This document shows positions 17,901-23,300 of a DNA stretch of 24,888 nucleotides, piece after piece. The stretch covers positions 470-25,357 of IMG/VR virus record IMGVR_UViG_3300037961_004308. One strand, 5' to 3'. The notes under the pieces were generated by a model. That model did not search any database, was not told the DNA's origin, and saw only the letters and a program-made list of their open reading frames with translations. Positions within the stretch are counted from its first letter, which is position 1; every line of letters starts with the position of its first letter. The translations under genes and the position numbers were made by a program. The DNA comes from a virus.

Positions 17901-18736
17901 CTGGAGCGGCCGCAACTGCTGTAGTTTCGGTTGCTGGAACCATCGCTTCAATTACAATCAATGACGGTGGAGTTGGTTATTCAACAACACCCGATGTAAG
18001 TGTAGGTATAGGGTCTACAACAGCGACTGCAACGGCAACAATCTCCAATGGAGTTGTTACTGGGGTTACTATCACTAATCCTGGTGCTGGATATACTCAA
18101 ACTAATCCACCTTTAGTTCTTATCGGTCCTCCAGTAAAACAAACAGAAAACTGCAACGTATTAAATACTGAATACCTTGGAGATTCTGGAATAATTGTTG
18201 GACTAGGAACAACTTCTATTGGTGTTGGATCGACTGGAATGGCATTCCATCTCCATATTCCTTCCGACTCTGATATGAGAAACACCGATTTGGTTGGAAC
18301 TGCTGTTACTTTAAGTGGATTATCTGTTGGAGACTACTTCATAGTAAGAAATTCTAATCTAGGAACAGCATCAACAAGCATAAATGCTTTAGGAACTGAT
18401 AATTCCACAATCGTTGGAATTGGATCTGAATTCATTGATAATGTATATGTTGTTAATTCTGTTGGAATAACTACTCAAAAAATTGCCGGAGTTACTACCA
18501 GCGTAGCTAAGGTAACTGTAAATACAAATCTCAATCCTAATGGAATTTCTGGATTCTCAACGGGTGCATTTTTAGGTGAGTATTCTTGGGGTAAATTTAT
18601 CATAGATGCTAGAACAAAAGAACTTTCATATCCAGCACATACTTTGTCTGGAATAGGAACAAATGGATTGACTGGCATATCTACTTCATCGAAAGTCTAT
18701 AGAACCAAATATATTAGGTTCAAAAAATTCACATGA
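5921..18736 (+). CDS. Giant baseplate protein, gp7-like N-terminus
   Basis: A single 4271-residue frame. Residues about 20-225 resemble the wedge-core part of T4 gp7 as I remember it: F200-Y-T-S-K-G205, then S209-Y-K-I-L-F-K-A-L-Y218, against FYSTKGIEASYKFLFKVLY in gp7. This fits its place between gp6 and gp8. The remaining 4000 or so residues are beta-rich, full of Gly, Thr, Ser and Val, and built from repeated modules. A YHYH-like domain lies at about 1230-1380. The C-terminus has a YSWGKF segment and a short basic end. There is no signal peptide or membrane segment. It should sit at the outer baseplate, with the long arm making fibre or cell contacts. T4 gp7 is about 1030 residues, so this is a fourfold enlargement. 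The ribosome site is weak. I am sure it is a virion protein; the gp7 equivalence is an inference. Confidence 0.85.
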   Translation: MAETRIKFSSIVKNQLPTYVENEFPLISEFLKQYYIGQEYKSGPIDLIQNIDQYVKVDEQTTLNHFIVLNGDVDEFSTTINVNLTKSPDGTNHFPDSYGLLKIGDEVITYTGKTSSSFTGCIRGFVGVTSYKSNSNPEELVFSSTEASEHKDGATIENLSCLFLKEFLNKTKIQFLPGLTDRPLSSEVNQNVFIKQAKDFYTSKGTDDSYKILFKALYGVDVEITKPRDYLFTPSNARNLVTSNFLVEPIKGDPSDVDSRTLFQGDNDETYTSIYDIEKISAGVGKTYYRFAYDDGYNRDSRAFGSTIGTFKVAPKTRLIGNVAAGATFIDVDSTIGFPNSGEIYVKYPQGVSAKVGIVSYTSKTITQFLGCTNIKEDMVDQDTVSTQDFANVKPDQLPDGSSIDVRLTPVLSGFSKQDGIYDYKPGDKFDIKTLGIESDSFKFKNWLYNNPVKYLISKIELISNVSPKIYKLTLNKENYLFLGDNVKINSASGAESYDAEISDIISAKVVTIRTSGTLTIGGEYSLLRTLRKVKSASFPQIDKFHANVQNIYKKQYGDSLLVASNSLPSYKERPIVAKKDSKTFSGTFLGETIELIEHGFYSGEAVYYTPQRTQTTITLDGEDIIETSVQSSLFGGDTGGEGVYYVLRVDNNHLKLAKSLANLYSSQFVTIASSTTVVDNIIERFETRGKNIESQKLYREVATPVNTDVETETQPGSTGILINGVEILNYKSKDIIHTGKLKKIEVSSPGNGFDVINPPTLSVSDSVGTGATGFLAVSGSLREIQIIDRGFDFTETPTVSITGGNGQNARALVNTKLISHSVEFFSDPQSARVGLGTSLSTIGFSTYHKLRNGEQLVYKPNAQKVIGGLSTNATYFAEIVDATTIKLHDTLGEAIAGINTVTLSFHGIGRHTLECTSQKSVIDSINIVDNGSGYENKKRSVIAAGINTSSDIITIENHDYKSGELLRYTSGTSAIGGLSDGTNYYVTVVDDNKFKLSAVGSSNDETFFYRTNQYVNLTSLGSGTQIFNYPPISVTVKGPVGIATVTGIESSAYEAEVQPIFRGELTSVHLSNNGSGYGTNEIINFNKPPNVSIVSGKNAQAKPIVSADGRIVEVIIENIGSNYTSIPDVDLISTTGIGCVLTPIIENGTLREIKVIEPGLGYEQGDVSIEISPSEIDFSFIPTLQQWRVNLFEKLYNNNLISSDDIAIQKSLNDSFGLQCYSLYAPRPLRQMIYSVGEGGETLYGKLDLKLVNSQETEFTDHSPIIGWAYDGNPIYGPYGYSNNDGGVVTLMKSSYRLNSSRIDGPPVSIFPLGFFVEDFTYYENSDDSYLDKNNGRFCVTPEYPNGTYAYFTTINPDSVESSGLFENFKLPIFPYILGDKYYSVPNEFNFKKSSNQDDYDIEENNWCRNTVSYNLREDGVDYPYIYSPNDLSQTGEIVSTNRGKVSKIEVKSSGDNYRVGDTLNFTDIDPTGFGAAGRISRLKGRNVNNISASITEISNVELIPSTKKGTYSVESTTPHNFASLDIVNITGISTTSSKIEGTYTIGVSSERFSIVGMGTTGVAVGNTNITGLVTFFNVSSSLIGSNIVPNDILGIGTERVKVLNVDTNNSRFRVLRAVEGTVGAIHTIGSILSEDPRRFTINPGFKTKYPFRKNKEIYFKPSETVGLGTTAVGIGSVLQFDSFGLNTVGLGTTFGSSTLAVPIKSLYLKDHNLQTGDVLTYSPNGGDGIIYNEAANIGVAATLSEGQQVFVAKISNDLIGIATQRVGLGSTGGFVGIGNTSTTLFFTSIGTGSNHSFKTNYTNITGDVSKRTVTVTTDVNHGIRGEHFINIDVNPSFATTYVVKYNDTHRRVLVGIETFSAVGVNSSTNTINIANHGYESGDKVIHSSTAPCQGLENDKIYYIVKVDDDNIKLSNTYYDSTNLIPGVVGIASTSFGEFGLINPPIKAYRSSTLNFDISDSSLGFVQQSTQYSAFKLNFYLDDNYSKRWETDESSTTFSVSRTGTSGSASARVTVSIGKTTPERLYYSLDPVSNTNLPKEKSEIISDSEISNHNSILVQNSVYNGNRRVSLAGTNFFTFELPETPEADSYTSTLSDITYTTDCTHTSGPISAVEVTSSGRNYTTLPSIESINSVEGVRGDLLAISQDIGTIERVKIDDIGFDFPTDKTLKPSASLPQIINIDAFAKIDIIDITSGGRGYTSAPDLLFFDGKTGNQISDIAAEYSLGDSSVTILSNTRGINNATPTILPIRNSNGVGISTVGFNTITKDVTVQLSVGFSTAFPFEVGDQVMIENISIGGTDRGFNSKDYDYRLFTLNAVTPNIGGIGTVTYNLSDELSASDLPGVFDPINSSGRIIAQKDFPIFETTLSTGNYLRGEKVTTNGKEGVVQSWDSTTKILRVLSSDNFLKGEVVRGLTSELSGVASTVTSYESYFETDVSSQIFSGNQTGSGYFNDNLQRLQDNFYYQNFSYSLKSTVPFDTWKDVVSSVNHTLGYRKFGDLQIESNNTGQPLRVGLSTGLTDVTIVSNLDSFVDTNCVFDFDIATENNLSYSDGNNILSDEIIFNSKILTDFTESSGNRVLSIDDISSQFNSNPRATAFSILNSFTLSDFRFRKYFTYLRDKRFTQERQGLIVDLIHDGSFGYINQYARLETVYDQGSFDFAISGTEGQLLFFPTKSSVNDYDITTISYNLNDNYLSTGSTSIGGVVIDSESTIVSAGTTATIVSIGNTYHSLKVLVEIAPDVTNPSFGSTATFNLNEFEAQELNIVHDGSNVSILEYGKLTTSPGGISAVGFGTYDAYIDGSNIKVDFTPSGIGTNAVVNAVVVGLSSLSSGTSTLDLKHARLESTTTNITSSGSPTENIIAQYPSHVSTSDDRYDAGYFMIQVHDTTNDRYEFLEYFVVDDHIEGESTGETFDTEFANIETHSGLGTFGSKVIADAVGLAATTQILFTPVSGIDATVHVYTNALRIEDDTKSVIDLTNGTVETGYGEYTGTDRDIKREFELTHNSDNIFVRSFEGNNTSVVNITANTITIPNHFYVTGEQIEYTCPGIGITQSIGIGTTAFPVAGVTTSLLPATGVFVVKVNDNTIKLARSAEDALKSIPKVLDLTSVGVGAGHSFTATNKNPKVLVAIDNLIQSPVVSTAVTTTLADQVVSTDNTVDFTGITSFFGGDLFKVGDEIMKIEGVGVGSTNRLVVRRGWMGTNIQTGIATGDLVTKIIGNYNIVGNTLNFVEAPFGNTPIGTITNPPDQRDYVGITTSSTFQGRSFMRTAQANTTNETYYKNYIFDDISDQFNGIENEFTLSVDGSNITGISDEGAFILINDILQIPGGANNFNLSENTGITSVTFVGNAQNVTSDVGISSFPKGGIIVSVGSEEGLGYQPLVAAGGTAVVSAAGTISSVSIGNSGSGYRSGVQTHISVGVNLPDVSGSTIIPIGTASVSNGHVTSVAISTDRVFYAPRDISNVGYSSATGLTTVTTSTAHGLSVNETINVSGIAFTCDYAGSGPVNISNVGYSSVTGIMTVTTSGPHSLSTTGQKSDVLLTGIGMTCDLDNGSTIHYYPRTTDPAYCGTPVLSTPTTTTFTVNVGTSTVATFYHSGGTSQPVIIAPRLSNNSASGFDPASQGSEVLRVIDSTSFEINTGISTRAHFYARCGTVTKPIDIVFDDPLSYSNIPLVYSSSSAGVGTQAKINVVVGQGSSVIDFEISNTGYGYGNGQTLTVAIGGTTGIPTTSSFSPSNQFEIELEKVINDEFTGWSVGVLEAFDDVTKFIDGNRIDFPLIRAGIPVSINKSKGSKIELDQLLLVFVNQILQIPGNSYEFNGGSQITFSEALKVGDTLNILFYKGSGDDLDVIDREVLETIKYGDEVTLNYNPDLGQKPYQQENARTISTVTNVDSCDTLPYFGPGNTRDTTFERPITWCRQTQDKIINGQEVGKDRELYEPVINPVANIINPISVGGTIVYVDRLRPLFDLNNENVDATFRNTIQKGVTLVNPITVTGAAATAVVSVAGTIASITINDGGVGYSTTPDVSVGIGSTTATATATISNGVVTGVTITNPGAGYTQTNPPLVLIGPPVKQTENCNVLNTEYLGDSGIIVGLGTTSIGVGSTGMAFHLHIPSDSDMRNTDLVGTAVTLSGLSVGDYFIVRNSNLGTASTSINALGTDNSTIVGIGSEFIDNVYVVNSVGITTQKIAGVTTSVAKVTVNTNLNPNGISGFSTGAFLGEYSWGKFIIDARTKELSYPAHTLSGIGTNGLTGISTSSKVYRTKYIRFKKFT
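5990..6595 (+). other. gp7-like wedge-core module (inside giant gene)
   Basis: Two stretches line up in order with T4 gp7 as I recall it. FPLISEFLKQYYIGQEY (residues about 24-40) corresponds to its FEAFCEAYIQYL helix region. The FYTSKG..SYKILFKALYG block (200-219) corresponds to its FYSTKG..SYKFLFKVLY block. In T4 these lie late in the protein, whereas here they form the extreme N-terminus. Confidence 0.65.
7706..15195 (+). repeat. Six scattered copies of an 'HGxxxGExvxY..YYVxxVDxNxIKL' module
   Basis: Within the giant protein a module with a His/Gly turn, a short 'GGL' loop, an aromatic strand and a closing 'VDxNxIKL' strand recurs. Copies lie near 7706-7905, 8450-8590, 8780-8915, 11045-11215, 11539-11672 and 15003-15195. 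Clear examples are YKSGELLRYTSG..GGLSDGTNYYVTVVDDN at 8780 and YESGDKVI..KIYYIVKVDDDNIKLS at 11539. The same style of repeat occurs in other marine phage tail proteins, from memory. Confidence 0.7.
8144..18115 (+). repeat. Ten or more copies of a 'GSGYxxxPxVxI' module
   Basis: Short beta units of the form 'I.V.N.GSGY...P.VSI...G..A.A...I..G.V..V.I' occur at about 8144-8350 (two), 8695-8740, 9118-9440 (three), 10258-10340, 12250-12310, 12480-12545, 16108-16260, 17020-17090 and 17930-18115 (two). Some copies are direct pairs joined by an Ala-rich turn, such as INDGGVGYSTTPDVSVGIG followed by ITNPGAGYTQTNPPLVLIG at the end. Such units are likely to be stacked strands in a fibre-like arm. Confidence 0.7.
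9608..10070 (+). other. YHYH-like domain with the histidine motif lost
   Basis: Residues 1268-1282 (GWAYDGNPIYGPYGY), then L1332-D-K-N-N-G-R and then FPYILGDKYY follow the order of the YHYH protein family. The family normally has GxYHYHxT after the NGR segment. Here the aligned position reads Y1350-A-Y-F1353, so both histidines are replaced. Metal binding by that motif is unlikely, and a purely structural or binding role is inferred. Confidence 0.75.
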
Positions 18737-18744
18737 TTTTTAGT

Positions 18745-18752
18745 AATAAATA
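18745..18752 (+). promoter_or_regulatory. Late promoter motif AATAAATA
   Basis: AATAAATA in the 36-base gap after the giant gene, 20 bases before the gp8-like start. The spacing matches that of the GATAAATA before gp25, so gp8 and the following gene probably have their own late promoter besides read-through. Confidence 0.6.
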
Positions 18753-18772
18753 AGTAAAAAAGTCCGTCAAAA

Positions 18773-20326
18773 ATGGCTGCTATTATAACTGATCAAGTTA
18801 GAATATTAAACGCGAAAAATTTTGTCGCGGGAATTGCTAATGCTAGCAATTCCTATTATTCTTTTGTCGGACTTCCAAATCCGACAGATTATTCCACAAC
18901 ATGGAATGATAGTCCTCCTGCACCAAAAGATAATTTTGATGAGGAGAATGATTATTGGGATACAATGATTGCTTTGAAGAGAATAAACTCTACTGATGTA
19001 AGACAAGTTGTTCCCAAAATAAATTGGTCTTCAGGAACTACTTATGACATGTATCGCCATGACTACAGTAGGTCCAATACAGCAGCAGTTTCTGGATCAA
19101 CAAATTTATATAATTCAAACTTCTATGTTTTGAATAGTGATTATAGAGTGTATATTTGTCTTCAGAATGGCACGGACCCAGAAAATACTCTGGGTAGACC
19201 CTCACTGGATGAACCAACTTTTACTGACTTAGAACCAAAAGCAGCAGGGACTAGCGGTGATGGTTATATTTGGAAATATCTCTATACCATTAAACCAGCA
19301 GATATCACTAAGTTTGACTCTACAGATTTCATGCCAGTTCCCACAGACTGGAGCACTAGCAATGACACATCTTTAGTTAGAGAAAATGCTGTAGATGGTT
19401 CTATTAAAATTGTTACAATTACAAACCGTGGTGTTGGTTTAGGAACAGCGAACGTTACTTATACTAGAGTTCCCATCAAAGGAGATGGAACTGGTGCAGA
19501 ATGCACTGTTACAATTGACGGAGATTCTAAAATAAATGACGTTTCCGTATCTTCTCAAGGATCTGGATATACATTTGGAACACTTGACTATGAAGCTGGA
19601 GGAATTCCTGAAGGAACAACTAGAGCATCATTTGATGTGATTATTACACCGCAAGGTGGACATGGCGCAGACATTTATAGAGAACTGGGTGCATATAGTG
19701 TGTTAATGTACTCTAGAATTGAGAGTGATAATGAAAATCCAGATTTCATTACAGGCAATCAATTTGCAAGAATTGGTGTTGTTGAGAATCCACTCTCTCC
19801 TGCAGGAGGGTCTGTCTTAACATCAGATAAAGCAAGTGCGGTTGTTGCTTTAAAATTAACAGGAGTTGGATATAGTGAGGCAACTTTTACTTCCGATTCC
19901 TATGTCGTTCAAACAGTTGGAACTGGTGCTACTGCAGTAGGTAGAGTTGTTAATTATGATCAAAATACGGGAGTTTTGAAACTTTGGCAAGATAGAACGG
20001 TAGCAGGATTTACATCTACGGGAATCGGAGTTACTAATCCAACATATGGATATGAATTACAAAGTTTTACTGGAAGTCCATCTGGAACAGGATCGTTAGC
20101 AATTACCCCCTCTACAGGGTTACCCTTAAGTATTGATAGCACATTTAGCGATAACAAAACGACGATAAATAATCGTACATATTATCTTGGAATGGATTTC
20201 ACTACAGGTGTTGCATCCCCAGAGGTAAAACAGCATTCTGGAAATATTATATACGTAGATAATAGACCATCTATTACAAGATCGTCAAACCAAAAAGAAG
20301 ACATAAAAGTTATCTTGCAGTTCTAA
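18773..20326 (+). CDS. 8: Baseplate wedge protein, gp8 family
   Basis: A 517-residue protein. Several segments correspond in order to T4 gp8 (334 residues), the dimeric wedge subunit next to gp7 and gp10. They are a WDTMIALKRI / VRQVVPKINW segment (about 63-84), a DYRVYICL strand (about 123-130), G162-D-G-Y-I-W-K-Y-L-Y171 followed by a conserved VP near 188, ARIGVVENPL (about 333-342) and the end IIYVDNRP...IKVILQF (492-517). T4 gp8 has DGYVWEYLF, ISIITNPL and a closing MIYMENRPP...INILFTF. About 180 extra residues fall mainly in two places. One is residues 213-285, where two 'GVG/GSGY' units like those of the giant protein are inserted. The other lies after residue 342. There is no ribosome site of note. 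The gene ends six bases before the next one. The gp8 assignment is strong by motif order and by location. Confidence 0.85.
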   Translation: MAAIITDQVRILNAKNFVAGIANASNSYYSFVGLPNPTDYSTTWNDSPPAPKDNFDEENDYWDTMIALKRINSTDVRQVVPKINWSSGTTYDMYRHDYSRSNTAAVSGSTNLYNSNFYVLNSDYRVYICLQNGTDPENTLGRPSLDEPTFTDLEPKAAGTSGDGYIWKYLYTIKPADITKFDSTDFMPVPTDWSTSNDTSLVRENAVDGSIKIVTITNRGVGLGTANVTYTRVPIKGDGTGAECTVTIDGDSKINDVSVSSQGSGYTFGTLDYEAGGIPEGTTRASFDVIITPQGGHGADIYRELGAYSVLMYSRIESDNENPDFITGNQFARIGVVENPLSPAGGSVLTSDKASAVVALKLTGVGYSEATFTSDSYVVQTVGTGATAVGRVVNYDQNTGVLKLWQDRTVAGFTSTGIGVTNPTYGYELQSFTGSPSGTGSLAITPSTGLPLSIDSTFSDNKTTINNRTYYLGMDFTTGVASPEVKQHSGNIIYVDNRPSITRSSNQKEDIKVILQF

Positions 20327-20332
20327 AGAATT

Positions 20333-23300
20333 ATGCCACAGCAGACGAACCTCAACGTAGCACCATATTTTGACGATTTTGATGCGACGAACGATTACCA
20401 CAAGGTGCTTTTTAAGCCTGGATATCCTGTCCAGGCAAGGGAATTAACGACTCTGCAGTCAATTCTGCAGAATCAGGTAGAAAAGTTTGGCCAGCACTTT
20501 TTCAAAGAAGGTGCCAAGGTTATACCAGGTAACACTGGATATTCTCAATTATATTATGCCGTTCAACTAGCGAACACCTTTCAAGGAGTTCCTATCGAGG
20601 CATATGTTGATCAGTTAGTCGGAACGACCATTACTGGTCAAACTTCTGGTGTTACCGCTGTTGTTGACAGTGTTCTTTCCGCTGCAGATTCGGAGAGGGA
20701 CAGTGTAACACTTTACATTGCATATCAAGGTTCCTCTACAGCAGACAATACAACTCAAACATTTAGTGATGGAGAGTCTTTAACTTGTAATACAGTTTTA
20801 GCTTCAGGATTATTAGGAAATTCAACAATCGCAGCAGGAACTCCTTTTGCAAATACCATACCAGCAAATTCGACTGCAACTGGATCTGTATTTCAAATTG
20901 AGAACGGTGTATATTTTATTCGTGGATATTTTGTAAATGTAAACAAAGAATCTTTAGTTTTAGATCAATATTCAAATACTCCTAGTTATAGAATTGGTCT
21001 CTTTATTAATGAAGAGATTGTAAACGCAAATACTGATGAATCTCTGAATGATAATTCTCAAGGATTTAATAATTATGGTGCTCCAGGTGCAGACAGACTT
21101 AAAATCTCAGTAAGTTTATTTAAAAAATCTCTTGATGATTTTGATGATGACAACTTTATTTTACTAGCAACAGTTGTTAATGGAGTTCTTCAAACACCAT
21201 CTAGAAGAGGAAGTGCAAGAGGTGATGGTGCGGTTTTCTTTGATGATCTTGAAGATGTTTTAGCAAGAAGAACTTATGACGAAAGTGGGCATTATATTGT
21301 AAAACCATTTAATGTAAATATCGTAAACTCTCTCAATAACAATCTTGGAAACCAAGGATTGTATGAGGAGGGTCAATTTACCGCATCTGGATCTACACCT
21401 ACTCCTGATTTAGCAATTTGTAGAATATCCCCAGGTAAAGCATACGTAAGAGGGTATGAAATTGAAACAATAAGCCCCGTTTTTATTGATGTACCAAAAC
21501 CAAGAACAACAAGAACTATTGAAAACCAGTTCTTCCCATACAGCACTGGTCCAACATTAAAATTAAATAGTGTATATAGATCACCAACAGTCGGAGTTGG
21601 TAATACATATATCCTCAGTTTAAGAGATCAAAGAGTTGGAGTTAACTCTGAAACTGCTCCAGGAAAAGAAATTGGACTTGCTAGGGTATTTGATTTCCGA
21701 TTAGAATCGGGATCATATAATACATCATTCCCTCAGGAAAATGAGTGGGGAATGTCGATGTATGATATTCAACCCTTTACAGAACTTACTGTTAACAGTC
21801 CTATTGAATTAACAATCCCTGCATATGTCGAAGGAAATAGCAGTGGAGCAACTGGTTTCTTAAGAAGTCCAGTTCAAACTGGAACTGCATTGACAGTGTA
21901 TGATCAGAAAGGAAAATTTGTCAAAAATGAAGTTCTTATTTTTAGAAGTGGCATTTCAACTCAAGAAACCACAAAGAATAGAGTTGTAACTGATATATCT
22001 TCTTTTGGTATCTCTGATGTAAAATCAGTTTACTCAAATACCGGCATTGTTTTTGGTCCAAATGGATCAGCGATTTCGGGTATCAACACCTTTAGTGCAA
22101 ACGTTGTTCAAACTCCAAAACTAACTATAGGAGTAGCGTCTGTTACCACTCTCAGTGGAGTTAGTACTATTTCTAGCGCAAATGCACTATTCCCAGGTGA
22201 TATAAAGGTTAACAACTTACTTCAGTATTCAGATTTATCAACTTCTGAAGATCCAATTTTAGCTAGAGTTGTAGGAGTTACAACAACGCAAGTAACCGTT
22301 GTTGGAGTAACAACAGTCGCTGGAGTTGCAAATGGAAAACTACCTACAACAGATTTTGCAGCATCGGATCTTAAAATTGTCAGCACAGAATTAGATTCTT
22401 CTTCTGATACAACTTTCTATACACAGTTGCCGCATGAAAATATCGCTGTTGTTGATTTAACTGAAGCAGAACTGACAATTAGAAAGATATTTACAGTAAA
22501 TATTGAAAATAATAGATTAAGTTCTACAAGCGCATCAGCGATAACTTTACCACAGGGAGAAGTTTATCTTTCTTATTCAGATGAAAGATATTCTCTCATT
22601 AGATCTGATGGAACAACAGAACCATTGACTGCTGATAAATTCTCATTCTCTTCAGATCTTAGAGAGTTGCAGATTAGAGGTTTAGGATCTAACAATGAAG
22701 GTGCTCAACTTATTGTTACTGTCAGAAAAAATAGCGTAAAAGCAAAGAAAAAAATTAAGGATAGAGTTAAGTCTTTAGTCGTTGATAAATCCATAAATCC
22801 AGCTTCTGGAATTGGATCAACAACATCAAATGATGGATTATCCTACGGTAATTATCCATTTGGAACTAGAGTTCAAGATAGTATAATCTCTCTTAATGTT
22901 CCAGATATTATTGAAATTCATGGAATATATGAAACAGAAAATGTCAATCTAACAGATGCCAATTTTGGTGCTCCTGAAATGGTTCTTACCCAGTTAAATG
23001 GTCCTAGTGCCTCAACTGGAGACATGATAATTGGAGAATTGATGGTTGGTCAAACCAGTGGTGCAGTTGCTGTATTTGCAGAAATTAAAAACTCTACTAC
23101 TTTAAGATATATTCCTAAAAATAATTTTAAATTTGTTGAAGGAGAAACCGTAGTATTCCAGGAAACTTCTATCTCTGGTGGCGTGAGTAGTCTGAATACT
23201 ACTTCTTTCAATATCTCATCTAATTATACTTTTGCATCTGGACAGAGAAGCACAATTTATAACCATGGATCTTTAACTAGAAAAACTGATTCTGAGTCTC

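Noticed and set aside
8144-18115. CRISPR array or DNA-level tandem repeat in the giant gene
   Set aside because: The repetition is at the protein level, diverged and irregularly spaced. No constant DNA repeat or regular spacer exists.
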